DNA of 38,432 nucleotides. Source: Roseicella frigidaeris. GTDB lineage: Bacteria; Pseudomonadota; Alphaproteobacteria; Acetobacterales; Acetobacteraceae. The notes beneath the pieces are model-generated. The model was not told where the DNA came from, made no database searches, and saw only the letters and a program-made list of their open reading frames with translations. Shown in pieces: positions 1 through 7,899 of the stretch. Made by a program: the position numbers and the translations under genes. The stretch covers positions 1 to 38,432 of the forward strand of contig NZ_QLIX01000033.1 of assembly GCF_003258945.1 (NCBI RefSeq), in the 5' to 3' direction. Within the stretch, counting starts at the first letter, position 1, and the number at the start of each line of letters is the position of its first letter.

Positions 1-103
1 CCCGCCGCCTCCGCCCAGAAAGCCGAGGCTAGCGTCCGAACATGGGTCAACTCTCAGTGGCAACTTCACCCCAAACCAGGTCAGATCTCAGTGGCAATCA
101 ACA
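1..103. mobile_element. Right end of an IS21-family-like insertion sequence (partial)
   Basis: Two near-identical 20-base repeats lie at 44-63 and 78-97. Both end in TCTCAGTGGCAA and differ at 3 of 20 positions. Each begins with GGGTCA or AGGTCA. Multiple terminal repeats of this shape, with a GTCA...CTCAGTGGCAA core and a CA dinucleotide at the outer edge, are characteristic of IS21-family (istA/istB) elements. The outer end is probably the CA at 102-103. Bases 1-40 could be the end of istB or a short non-coding tail; too little is present to decide. The element sits immediately upstream of the phage head genes, where a terminase gene would be expected. The family call comes from the repeat pattern only. 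Confidence 0.5.
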
Positions 104-167
104 ACCCAACGCCCACGCGGCTGGCTCGCGCCCCGCAACGGCTGGCTTCGCTGAAAGGAGGACGCGC

Positions 168-404
168 ATGGATCCGACCGTCCTCGCTTGGGCGCTGGCG
201 CAGCCCGCTGGCACCCGCGCCGCCGTCCTCGCGGCTGCCTTCACCGGCGGTACCACGCGCGTGACCTTCGATGGCCGCACGGTGGAATACCGCTCCCTCG
301 ATGAGCTCGGCCGCGCGCTGTCCGTCCTCCACGCCGCCGAGAACGCCGCGGCGCGCCGCCCCAGCGTCACCTTCGCCAGCTTCTCTCGCGAGGGAACCAA
401 GTGA
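168..404 (+). CDS. gpW-like phage head-tail joining protein
   Basis: This 78-residue protein matches the size and layout of lambda gpW: a helical N-terminus, a short beta hairpin (VTFDGRTVEYRS) and a second helix. gpW is added to the filled head at the portal and makes the site where the next connector protein binds. The start at 168 was chosen because AAAGGAGG (154-161) lies 6 bases upstream. A longer reading from 42 would begin inside the IS end and has no ribosome binding site. The stop overlaps the portal start by one base (TGATG). Position directly before the portal gene fits gpW. The assignment rests on length, fold pattern and order, not on invariant residues. Confidence 0.75.
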   Translation: MDPTVLAWALAQPAGTRAAVLAAAFTGGTTRVTFDGRTVEYRSLDELGRALSVLHAAENAAARRPSVTFASFSREGTK

Positions 405-1891
405 TGGGGCGTCTACGAGATGCCTGGTACGCGCTGCGTGGCTATGCCGCCGCCCAGGACAGCCGCGCCTCGAGCTGGGCCGCCTCTGGCGGCAGCGCGA
501 CAGCGGAAGTCGGCGCTGCCGCCCCCACGGTGGCACGCCGGGCCCGCGACGCCGTCCGCAACGACCCATACGCCGCCCGCATCGTCGATCTCTGGACAGG
601 CAATGCCGTCGGTGCGGGGATCACCACCCGCTGGCCGGACAAGCCCCATGCCGAGGCCTGGCGGCGCTGGTCCGACAGCACCGCCTGCGACGCCGAGGGC
701 CGGCTCGACCTCTATGGCCTCCAGGCGCTGGCCATGCGCGCGGTGGTGGAGAGCGGCGAATGCTTCGTCCGGCTGCTGCCGGCCGACATCACGTCCGCCA
801 ATCCGATCGGCCTGCGCCTGCAGGTGCTGGAGAGCGACCACCTCGACGCGGCCCGTCAGGGCGTCATCGAGGGCGTCCCCACCCTCCAGGGCATCGGCCT
901 GGGCGAGGCGGGTGAGCCGGTTGGGTACTGGCTGCACCGCGTGCATCCCGGCGCGTCCTGGGTTCTGCCGGGTGGTGCCACCTGGCTCAGCAGCCAGCGC
1001 GTTCCCGCCCGCGACGTGCTGCACATCTACCGCAAGCGCCGCCCTGGCCAGCTGCGTGACGTCTCCTGGCTGGCGCCGGTGCTGACCCGACTGCGCGATC
1101 TCGGCGACTACGAAGCCGCGCTGCTGATGAAGGCCAAGATCGAGGCCTGCCTCGCCGCCGTCGTCTCCGAAGATGGCGACGAGGCCATGACCGGCCCGGC
1201 CTCCGGCCTGCTGCGGGACGCGCAGGGCCGCACGGTGGAGAGCTTCGAGCCCGGGATGATCCTCTATCGCCGCGGCATGGGATCCGTGGAGGTGGTGAAC
1301 CCGTCCGGCGGTGGCAGCCACGCTGCCTTCGCTCGCCGGGCGCTCGAGGCCTCGGCGGTCGGCACCGGCCTGACCTACGACCAGGTGGCGGGCGACCTCA
1401 CGCAGGCGAACTACTCCAGCCTGCGCGCCGGCAAGATCGAATTCCGCCGCCTCTGCGAGCAGGTGCAGTACGGCATGCTGATCCCGATGCTGGTGCGGCC
1501 GATCGCGGACCGCTTCCACGCCCAGGGTGCGCTGCTTGGGCTTTGGGGTGCGGAGGTGCCGGACGGCCTGTCCCACGTCCCGCCCGCCCACGAGATGATT
1601 GACCCGCTGAAGGACACGACCGCGCTGATCGCGCAGGTTCGGGCAGGCTTCGTGCCGCAGCCCGAGGCGGTCGGTGCCTTTGGCTACGACTTCCGCCAGG
1701 TCGTCGAGATGATCCGCGAGGCCAATGCCCTGCTCGACGAGGCGGGCCTCTCCCTCGACAGCGATCCACGCCGCGTCGCCAAGTCCGGCGCCGCCCAGGA
1801 CGCGGCCCAGCTCGCCGCCATCGAAATCGCCGCCACCGGTGCCGCTTCGCCGCGTGCGGATGCAGGCGCTGCCCCAGGAGCACAGCCATGA
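404..1891 (+). CDS. Phage portal protein, lambda family
   Basis: This protein of about 495 residues belongs to the lambda gpB portal family. Portals form the dodecameric ring at one head vertex through which DNA is packaged and ejected. Recognisable family segments are the early NDPYAARIVDLWTGNAVGAG stretch, RVPARDVLHIYRKRRPGQ near the middle, and LTYDQVAGDLTQANYSSLR followed by GKIEFRR, all hallmarks of lambda-type portals. The ATG at 404 overlaps the preceding TGA; a GTG at 401 is in frame as an alternative. Unlike lambda, no separate protease gene follows directly: the next gene is a structural protein and the protease is fused to the capsid protein further on. The 3' end overlaps the next start by four bases (ATGA). 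Confidence 0.93.
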   Translation: MGRLRDAWYALRGYAAAQDSRASSWAASGGSATAEVGAAAPTVARRARDAVRNDPYAARIVDLWTGNAVGAGITTRWPDKPHAEAWRRWSDSTACDAEGRLDLYGLQALAMRAVVESGECFVRLLPADITSANPIGLRLQVLESDHLDAARQGVIEGVPTLQGIGLGEAGEPVGYWLHRVHPGASWVLPGGATWLSSQRVPARDVLHIYRKRRPGQLRDVSWLAPVLTRLRDLGDYEAALLMKAKIEACLAAVVSEDGDEAMTGPASGLLRDAQGRTVESFEPGMILYRRGMGSVEVVNPSGGGSHAAFARRALEASAVGTGLTYDQVAGDLTQANYSSLRAGKIEFRRLCEQVQYGMLIPMLVRPIADRFHAQGALLGLWGAEVPDGLSHVPPAHEMIDPLKDTTALIAQVRAGFVPQPEAVGAFGYDFRQVVEMIREANALLDEAGLSLDSDPRRVAKSGAAQDAAQLAAIEIAATGAASPRADAGAAPGAQP

Positions 1892-3381
1892 TCGCAGGCG
1901 CCTACGACTGGACCGACGACATGCTCAAGATCAAGAGCATGCAGAAGAAGTTCCGCGACAGCTTCAACGGTGCCGAGATCAACCCGGCGCGGTGGGAGAT
2001 CGCGGCCAGCGGCGGCGGTATCACCCACACCGTGGCGGATGGCGCCGTCACCATCTCCACCGGCACCACGCTCGACGACGAATTGACGCTCACCAGCCGG
2101 ACCACCTTCACCATCCCGCTGCGGGTCATGGTGGCGGTGAACATGAGCCAGCGGATCGTCGGCCAGTCGGTCTGGCTCGAGCTGGTCAGCATCGATCCGA
2201 CCACCGCCCAGCCGGACGGGCGCAGCGCGGCGGCCTGGCGGCTGGACGGGGCCAGTGCGACTCTCGCGAATTACGAAGTCCAGAGCGAGGGCGCTCCGCG
2301 TCTCGGCAGCACCTCCGGCAGCACCATCCCGACCACGGCCCCGGCCGGCTGGTCGGTGCTGGAACTCGAGCCGACCAATGACGAATGCTACTTCCACGGC
2401 CGGCTGCTCGACACCACGGCAGCGCGCTCGAACTCCTATGTTCGCCACCAGCAGATTCCCGAGCCGAATGCGCTGTATCGGTTCCGGATCCGGGTGCGGA
2501 ACCGGCAGGTGATCAACGGCATCTCGGCGGTGGCGAACAACGGCGGCGGCGCGGTGCGCGTCACCCGTGCCGCGCATGGCTTCGCGACGAACGACGTGGT
2601 CACGGTGGCGGACGTGTCGGGCGTGCCCGGGGCGAATGGCAGTTTCACCATTACGGTGATCGACGCGAACAGCTTCGACCTGGTCGGCTCGAACTTCACC
2701 GGCGCCTATCTGAACACCGGCTGGGCCTCGGTCAGCCGAAACCTGGCGCCGGCCTCGAACACCGACATCAGGGTCCAGTTCGTCACCATCGCAGACTATG
2801 CCGAGCTGACGACGGAGATCACCGCCGGCCGCGGCCAGTCGGTCGCGGGCCAGGGGCTGGGCGTGAACGTGCTCAGCACCATCCCGCCGGCCGTCACGCC
2901 CGTAGGCGGCCAGGCCCGCGGTACCAGCGGCGCGCTGCCGGTGCTGGCGGCCACCGGCTACTCGGCCAATCCGGTCGCCGTCACCACCGCGCGTGGCGTG
3001 GACCTGCTGGCGACGCTGATCGGCGCGCTGGTAATCAAGCCCTACGCGATCCCTGAGGCGGACTGGCAGTATGCTGCCGCCGCGGGTGGGATCATCAACA
3101 CCACCGACGTGGTGCTCCGGGCAGCCGCAGCGGCCGGCATCCGGAACTACGTCACCTCGATCGATATCCGCAACGCGCACGCGACAGTCGCGACGGAGGT
3201 GGTCATCAAGGACGGCGCCACCGTGATCTGGCGTCAGCTGCTGCCGGCGACGATGGCGGCCCCGGTCGAGATCACCTTTCCCACCCCGCTGCGCGGGACC
3301 GCCGCCACGGCGATGAACGTCGCCTGCATCACCACCGGCGCGCAGCTCTACGTCAACGCGCAGGGCTTCGCCGCGCCGTAA
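1888..3381 (+). CDS. Phage structural protein with lectin-like N-terminus and FCCH-like repeat (putative head fibre)
   Basis: This 497-residue protein lies between the portal and the protease/capsid fusion and overlaps the portal gene by ATGA. I do not recognise it as a named family over its full length. The N-terminal 200 residues are beta-rich and read like a jelly-roll or concanavalin-like domain (SFNGAEINPARWEI, WLELVSIDP). Around residues 215-275 is an FCCH-type module (HGFATNDVVTVADVSGVPG then NGSFTITVIDANSFDLVGS), a small beta domain common in virion surface and tail proteins. The C-terminus is again beta-rich and ends at a helixless tail. There is no signal peptide or membrane segment. 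It is probably a virion surface or head-decoration protein; the gene position suggests head rather than tail. Function is inferred from layout only. Confidence 0.6.
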   Translation: MIAGAYDWTDDMLKIKSMQKKFRDSFNGAEINPARWEIAASGGGITHTVADGAVTISTGTTLDDELTLTSRTTFTIPLRVMVAVNMSQRIVGQSVWLELVSIDPTTAQPDGRSAAAWRLDGASATLANYEVQSEGAPRLGSTSGSTIPTTAPAGWSVLELEPTNDECYFHGRLLDTTAARSNSYVRHQQIPEPNALYRFRIRVRNRQVINGISAVANNGGGAVRVTRAAHGFATNDVVTVADVSGVPGANGSFTITVIDANSFDLVGSNFTGAYLNTGWASVSRNLAPASNTDIRVQFVTIADYAELTTEITAGRGQSVAGQGLGVNVLSTIPPAVTPVGGQARGTSGALPVLAATGYSANPVAVTTARGVDLLATLIGALVIKPYAIPEADWQYAAAAGGIINTTDVVLRAAAAAGIRNYVTSIDIRNAHATVATEVVIKDGATVIWRQLLPATMAAPVEITFPTPLRGTAATAMNVACITTGAQLYVNAQGFAAP

Positions 3382-3405
3382 CGGCGCCGCGCCAGGAGCA
3401 CATCC

Positions 3406-5481
3406 ATGACCGAGCCGATCGAACCGGAGGGGCCTAGCCCCGCGCCGGATCGAATGCCCGACGCTGGGCAGTCGATCACCGCCTGCCGCGCGCTCGCCGC
3501 GCCCGTCACCGTCAATCGGGCGGCCCGCACCGTCGAGGTGGTGTGGTCCACCGGCGCGCGGGCCCGCAACTTCGTGCCGCCCTATGGGCCGATCCTCGAA
3601 GAGCTCGACATGGCACCCTCCGCGGTGCGCATGGATGCGCTGCGCTCCGGTCGCGCACCGGTGCTGGACACCCACCGGCGCGCCGGCACGCGTGACGTTC
3701 TGGGCCGTGTCACCGCCGCGCGCCTCGAGGCCGGCCGCGGCTACGCCACCCTTCAATTCAGCGGCGCGGACGACGTGGAGCCGGTCTGGCAGCGCGTGGC
3801 CGACGGCACGCTGCAGTCTGTCAGCGTCGGTTACCGGGTGCATCGCTACGACCCACGGCCCGATGCTGCCACCGGCCAGACCATCCACCGCGCCGTGGAT
3901 TGGGAGCCCTACGAAATCTCGATCGTGCCCGTCCCGGTGGATGGCCTGGCCGTGATCCGTGGCGAGGGGGACCAGGGCACCCCCGCCACCGCCATCGAAC
4001 CCGCCCTGACCATCCCAGAGGACACACCCATGCCCGAGACGACGCCGGCTTCGCCGGATCCCGCGCCGGCGCCGCCCGCGCCGCCCACCATCCCGCACCA
4101 GGAGAACCCCGTGACCACCACCTCTCCGCCCGAACCGACCCGTGCCGCGCCGGCGGCGCCCGATCTCGAGGCCATCCGGGCCGAGGCGGAACGCGCCGCG
4201 GTCGAGCGCATCGCCGGCTATGAGCCGGTGCTGGCCGCCGCCCGCGGTCTGGTAACCGCCGACATGCTCGACACCATGCGCGAGGCCGCCATCCGCGACC
4301 GCGTCTCGCCCGAGGTGCTGCGCGGCCGACTGTGGGAGGCCTTCACCAGCGGTGCCGCACGCCCCTCCCTGCCGGCGCGGCCGGACACCGGCCCCTCCAA
4401 CGAGGACCCGTCGCAGCTCCTCGACGCCATGGCCGAAGCGCTCGCCGCCCGCACCATGCCCGGCTACCAGGCGCCGGCCACCGGTCGCCACACCGAGTTC
4501 CTGGGCTGGCGCCCGTCCGACATGATCGGCGAACTGCTGCGCGCCCGCGGCGAGCGCAACGTCCCGCGCAACCCGACCATCCTGGCCGAGCGCGCCTTCC
4601 ACACCACCAGCGACTTCCCCGCGCTGCTCTCGGCCGCGGCCAACAAGATGCTGCTGGCGGCCTATGCACCGGCCGCACCCACCTACCGGACGCTGTTCCT
4701 CCGGCGTGATTTCCGCGACTTCAAGCCGCACCGCCACCTGCGTGTCGGTGACTTCCCGACGCTGCTGCCGCTGTCGGAGAACGGCGAGGTGCAGGCCGGC
4801 ACCATGTCCGAGAGCCAGGAGCTGGTCTTCCTGCAGACCTTCGCCCGGCGCATCCGCGTCACGCGGCAGATGCTGGTGAACGACGACCTCGGCGCCTTCA
4901 CCGACTTCGCCAGCATGATCGGCCGGCGCGTCGCCGACTTCGAGAACGCCACCGCCTATGCCCTGGTGAACAGCGCCGCCGGCGACGGCCCCACGCTCAT
5001 CACCGGTGCCGCGGCGGTGTTCGGCACCGCGGCGGCCCGGGCCAACAAGGCGGGTGCGGGCACCGCGCTCGACCTGCCGAACCTGGCCCTCGGCCGGGCC
5101 GCGGTGATGCGCCAGAAGACCCTCGACGGCCTGCCGATCGCCGTCGGCGCGCAGATGCGCCTGCTGGTCGGCCCGAACCAGGAACTCGCGGCGCGGCAGC
5201 TGACAGTGTCGGTGCAGGCGACGCAGACCAGCAACGCCAACGTCTACGCCGGCTTCGTGCAGCCGTTGGTCGAGCCGCTGATCCCGAACAACCGCTGGTA
5301 TCTCTTCTCGGATCCGATGGCCGCACCGGTCTACGTCTACGGCTACCTCAACGGCGCCGAAGGGCCGCAGGTCACCACCGGAAATGTCCAGGGCGTGGAT
5401 GGCGTCGAGGTGTCGGTGATCTTCGACTTCGGGGTCGGCGCCATCGACTGGCGCGGCGCCTGGTTCAACCCGGGCACCTGA
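3406..5481 (+). CDS. Prohead protease / major capsid protein fusion
   Basis: This 691-residue protein joins two head proteins that are usually separate. Residues about 25-185 form an S78-type (HK97-like) prohead protease: His90 in VLDTHRRAG and the probable catalytic Ser140 in LQSVSVGYRV, followed by DWEPYEISIVPVPVD. Residues about 190-245 are Pro/Ala-rich, and about 245-385 are helical and charged, like an internal scaffold. From about residue 390 to the end is an HK97-fold capsid protein, with RDFKPHRHLRVGDFPTL, a long helix with RRIRVTRQMLVNDDLG, and the C-terminal FDFGVGAIDWRGAW. Protease, scaffold and capsid in one chain implies self-cleavage during head maturation. The ATG at 3406 follows CAGGAG. 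A shorter start at 4030, near a Pro-rich stretch, could in principle give a scaffold-capsid form. Confidence 0.9.
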   Translation: MTEPIEPEGPSPAPDRMPDAGQSITACRALAAPVTVNRAARTVEVVWSTGARARNFVPPYGPILEELDMAPSAVRMDALRSGRAPVLDTHRRAGTRDVLGRVTAARLEAGRGYATLQFSGADDVEPVWQRVADGTLQSVSVGYRVHRYDPRPDAATGQTIHRAVDWEPYEISIVPVPVDGLAVIRGEGDQGTPATAIEPALTIPEDTPMPETTPASPDPAPAPPAPPTIPHQENPVTTTSPPEPTRAAPAAPDLEAIRAEAERAAVERIAGYEPVLAAARGLVTADMLDTMREAAIRDRVSPEVLRGRLWEAFTSGAARPSLPARPDTGPSNEDPSQLLDAMAEALAARTMPGYQAPATGRHTEFLGWRPSDMIGELLRARGERNVPRNPTILAERAFHTTSDFPALLSAAANKMLLAAYAPAAPTYRTLFLRRDFRDFKPHRHLRVGDFPTLLPLSENGEVQAGTMSESQELVFLQTFARRIRVTRQMLVNDDLGAFTDFASMIGRRVADFENATAYALVNSAAGDGPTLITGAAAVFGTAAARANKAGAGTALDLPNLALGRAAVMRQKTLDGLPIAVGAQMRLLVGPNQELAARQLTVSVQATQTSNANVYAGFVQPLVEPLIPNNRWYLFSDPMAAPVYVYGYLNGAEGPQVTTGNVQGVDGVEVSVIFDFGVGAIDWRGAWFNPGT

Positions 5482-5521
5482 TCCCCACCGCCACCCGTAA
5501 GTCCAACCATCATCGATCCAT

Positions 5522-5557
5522 GCAGAGGGCGTCCTTCGGGACGCCTTCTGCGTTTCT
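5522..5557 (+). terminator. UUCG-loop hairpin between capsid and cement genes
   Basis: A 13-base-pair stem (5522-5534 with 5539-5551; one G-U pair) closes a TTCG tetraloop, followed by GTTTCT. It lies 40 bases after the capsid stop and 22 bases before the cement-protein start. It could be a partial terminator or an mRNA 3'-end stabiliser that raises capsid mRNA relative to downstream genes. The T-run is weak, so read-through is expected. Confidence 0.55.
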
Positions 5558-5572
5558 GGAGACCTCATCCCC

Positions 5573-5920
5573 ATGCGCAACTATGTGCAGCCCGGCGACA
5601 GCCTGGCTCTCGCCGTCCCCTATGCCGGCGGCGTCACCTCCGGCCAGGGCGTCCTAGTCGGCGCCCTCTTCGGCGTGGCAGCCGTCGATGGCGTGCAGAA
5701 CGCCGTCATCGAATGTCAGACCAAGGGCGTCTTCGATATCACCAAGGAACCCGCACTGGCGATCACCGCCGGCGCCCGGCTCTTCTGGGACAACACCAAC
5801 CGGCGCCTCACCACCACGGCCACCGGCAATTTCCAGGTGGGCCTCGCCACGGTGGCGGCGCTGGCCGCGGACGCCACCGTCCGCGCCGTGCTGCTGCGTG
5901 TCCCGGCGGCCGGCGCATGA
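5573..5920 (+). CDS. DUF2190 capsid cement (decoration) protein
   Basis: This 115-residue protein has the DUF2190 pattern: N-terminal MRNYVQPGDSLALAVPYAGG, a central VGALFGVAAVDG, then GARLFWDNTNRRLTTTATGNF and a C-terminal AVLLRVPAA. Members of this family sit on the outside of phage heads and stabilise the lattice after expansion, the role lambda gpD plays. The compact all-beta makeup and position directly after the major capsid gene agree with this. Some family members carry an outdated 'RecA/RadA-like' label, which has no support here. The last four bases overlap the next gene (ATGA), so the two are translationally coupled. Confidence 0.85.
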   Translation: MRNYVQPGDSLALAVPYAGGVTSGQGVLVGALFGVAAVDGVQNAVIECQTKGVFDITKEPALAITAGARLFWDNTNRRLTTTATGNFQVGLATVAALAADATVRAVLLRVPAAGA

Positions 5921-6555
5921 GCCTCGATCCCAAGGCCACGCGGGGCTATCGCAACCGCAATCCGGGGAACATCGAGCATGTCCCGGCCAACAAGTGGCAG
6001 GGCCTCTCTGAGCCCCCCTCCGATGGGCGCTTCTGCCGCTTCACCAGCCACGAACTCGGCATCCGTGCCCTGGCGGCGCTGCTGGTCACCTACCAGGACC
6101 GGCACAAGCTGCGGACGCCGCGCGCGATCATCGAGCGCTGGGCACCGAAGGTGGAGAACGACACCGCGGCCTATATCGCGGTGGTGGCGGGGCGCATCGG
6201 CGTCGGGCCGGATGATACGATCGACCTGCACCGGCACGATCACCTACGCCCGCTGGTTGAGGCGATCATCCACCATGAATGCGCGGGGCTGGCCTATCCG
6301 GCCGGCGTCATCGATCGCGCGCTGACGCTCGCCGGTGTCCCGCCCGCGCCGCCCGTGACGCTGCGGGAGGTCGCCGCCGTCACAGGCACGGGCCGCGGCG
6401 CGGTGCTGGTTGGCGCGGCCGGCATCGCCACCGCTGTGGCGCAGGCGGCGCCGGCCATCCAGGCGCTCGGCACGCTGGCGCCCGCCGTCGCCATTGCGGT
6501 CATCGTCGCTGCGGTGGTCGGCGTGCTCGCCTGGCGGCTGCGGCGGCCAGCATGA
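5917..6555 (+). CDS. P5-like muralytic/structural protein with C-terminal membrane anchor
   Basis: This protein is 212 residues long. Residues about 8-125 match the family often labelled 'structural protein P5' or virion lysin: RNRNPGNIE near the N-terminus, then KWQGL, a conserved GIRALAALLVTYQ helix, IIERWAPKVENDTAAYI and AIIHHECAG. These proteins resemble lysozyme-like muralytic enzymes and occur in virions or as endolysins. Residues about 160-212 are small and hydrophobic and end in a clear membrane helix (about 187-207) followed by WRLRRPA, so it probably attaches to the inner membrane, inside-positive. The start at 5917 overlaps the cement gene's stop. The site, between cement and connector genes, is unusual for a lysis gene. 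Whether it acts in lysis or is packaged cannot be told from sequence. Confidence 0.65.
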   Translation: MSLDPKATRGYRNRNPGNIEHVPANKWQGLSEPPSDGRFCRFTSHELGIRALAALLVTYQDRHKLRTPRAIIERWAPKVENDTAAYIAVVAGRIGVGPDDTIDLHRHDHLRPLVEAIIHHECAGLAYPAGVIDRALTLAGVPPAPPVTLREVAAVTGTGRGAVLVGAAGIATAVAQAAPAIQALGTLAPAVAIAVIVAAVVGVLAWRLRRPA

Positions 6556-6860
6556 GCGCCTTCGCCGCGGCCATGGACACGCTGGCCGCGGATCCGAACA
6601 TCGGCACGGATGCCAGCTATCGCGCAGGGGGGACCGGGGCGCCGGTGCTGCTCCGCGTGATCCGCTCGGCACCGGACCGGCTCGGCGACGCCTTCGGGAC
6701 CAGCGTTATCCAGGCCAGCGACGTGCTGACCGTCGCGATCGCCGTGCTGCCCACAGTGGATGCCGACGACACCTTCACCCTCGGCGCCGACACCCTGACC
6801 GTCCAGCACGCCGAGCGTGACGCCGCCGGCATCGCCTGGCGCGTCTTCTGCCGCCGATAG
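6552..6860 (+). CDS. gpFII-like head-tail attachment protein
   Basis: This 102-residue protein resembles lambda gpFII in size and in its C-terminal half, where DDTFTLGADTLTVQHAER and then IAWRVFCRR parallel the gpFII pattern of a short 'DTLTIG' strand, a bend and a final strand. gpFII binds gpW on the head and forms the docking surface for the finished tail. The start overlaps the preceding stop by four bases (ATGA). No other gene between capsid and tail is a better candidate for this role. The N-terminal 40 residues are variable and unrecognised. Confidence 0.65.
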   Translation: MSAFAAAMDTLAADPNIGTDASYRAGGTGAPVLLRVIRSAPDRLGDAFGTSVIQASDVLTVAIAVLPTVDADDTFTLGADTLTVQHAERDAAGIAWRVFCRR

Positions 6861-6870
6861 GAGCCCCGCC

Positions 6871-7170
6871 ATGATCGACCCCGAGCGCATCGGCACGATC
6901 ATCGGCGAGGCGCTGCTCGCCGGCGCCCTGGGTGCGCTCGGGGCGATGGCACGCTTCTCCTCCACCGACCGGCCGCTGCTGACCCGCGCCTATCTGCTGC
7001 ACGCGCTGGCCGGCGGTAGCCTCGGCACCGGCGCCTGGCTGATCGCGCACGCGTTCGAGCTCGACGGCTGGTGGCTCTTCGCCGTCGCGTGGCTGGCCGG
7101 CACGCTCGGCTACGCCGCGCTCCACGACCTGCTGCTGCGCATCCTCAGCCGCAAATTCGGCGGACGCTGA
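6871..7170 (+). CDS. Small three-helix membrane protein, putative holin
   Basis: This 99-residue protein has three predicted membrane helices at about residues 8-28, 41-61 and 67-87, and a basic C-terminal end (LLLRILSRKFGGR). Size, helix number and the charged tail are those of class I holins, which open the inner membrane at the end of infection and release the muralytic enzyme. It follows the P5-like protein gene with one connector gene between them, so the two may be a lysis pair embedded in the head-connector block. AGGAG lies 10 bases before the ATG. No holin family could be named with confidence. Confidence 0.6.
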   Translation: MIDPERIGTIIGEALLAGALGALGAMARFSSTDRPLLTRAYLLHALAGGSLGTGAWLIAHAFELDGWWLFAVAWLAGTLGYAALHDLLLRILSRKFGGR

Positions 7171-7173
7171 TCC

Positions 7174-7899
7174 ATGCGGCTCGGTGCCGCCATCGTCGGC
7201 GACCTCCGCAAGGTGCTGGCGGACGAGGTGCGCGCGGGCGAGCGCGCGGCCATGACCGCGATCCGTGCAGAGACCGAGCGGGTGAAGGTCGAACTGCGCC
7301 GGCAGGTCACCACCGCCTTCTCGGGCAACGCGCGCGGCATCGCCAATGCCTGGCGGTCGATGATCTTCCCGCGGAGCGGGCAATCTCTGCGGCCTGCGGG
7401 GCTGGTCTTCACCAAGGTGCCGAACGTCATCGACGCCTTCGATCGTGGCGCGCTGATCCGTACCAAGGGGGGGCGGAAGTTCCTCGCCATTCCCACCGGC
7501 TTCAACGCAGCGCGCGGCAGGCGTGGTCGCGGCGAGAGGGGCATGCGCGTGACCCCGGCACAGATGGTCGCCTCCGGCCAGGCCTTCCTCCGGCCCTTCA
7601 AGTCGGGCCGCGGCTTCGTCTGGTGCCTGCCGCTGCGCCAGGGCGAGGGGGCAGGCCGGCGGCGACGCACCCGTCTCGTGGCTGGCGGCGTAACGGAAGT
7701 CGGCACCGCCAATCGCAAAGGGCGCGAGGCCTGGGCACGCGGGCTGCTGGAACAGGGGATGGTGCCGATGTTCCTGCTCCTGCCCCAGGTGAAGCTCGCC
7801 AAGCGGCTCGACGTACGCGGTGCCGCGGAGCGCGGGCTGCGTCGCCTGCCGGGGCGGTTTGTGGCGGCCTGGGAACGCGAGAGCGGGAGGGCCGCATGA
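7174..7899 (+). CDS. DUF6441 family phage protein, probable tail-completion protein
   Basis: This 241-residue basic protein starts three bases after the previous stop. Family-typical segments are IANAWRSMIFPRSG, VPNVIDAFDRGALIRTKGGRKFLAIPT, and the later VTPAQMVASGQAFLRPFKSGRGFVWCLPL. DUF6441 proteins occur at this position in many alphaproteobacterial prophages, just before the tail terminator, where lambda has gpZ. By position it probably completes the tail end or connects it to the head. Residues 20-60 are an amphipathic helix suited to oligomerisation. No enzymatic motif is present. Confidence 0.7.
   Translation: MRLGAAIVGDLRKVLADEVRAGERAAMTAIRAETERVKVELRRQVTTAFSGNARGIANAWRSMIFPRSGQSLRPAGLVFTKVPNVIDAFDRGALIRTKGGRKFLAIPTGFNAARGRRGRGERGMRVTPAQMVASGQAFLRPFKSGRGFVWCLPLRQGEGAGRRRRTRLVAGGVTEVGTANRKGREAWARGLLEQGMVPMFLLLPQVKLAKRLDVRGAAERGLRRLPGRFVAAWERESGRAA

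Noticed and set aside
42-404. Longer start for the gpW-like gene at 42
   Set aside because: It would start within the IS terminal repeat without a ribosome binding site; the 168 start has AAAGGAGG.
1684-5580. 1298-codon open frame on the - strand
   Set aside because: It lies opposite three clear phage genes, is Arg/Gly/Asp-rich with no domain, and reflects lack of stops in GC-rich antisense DNA.
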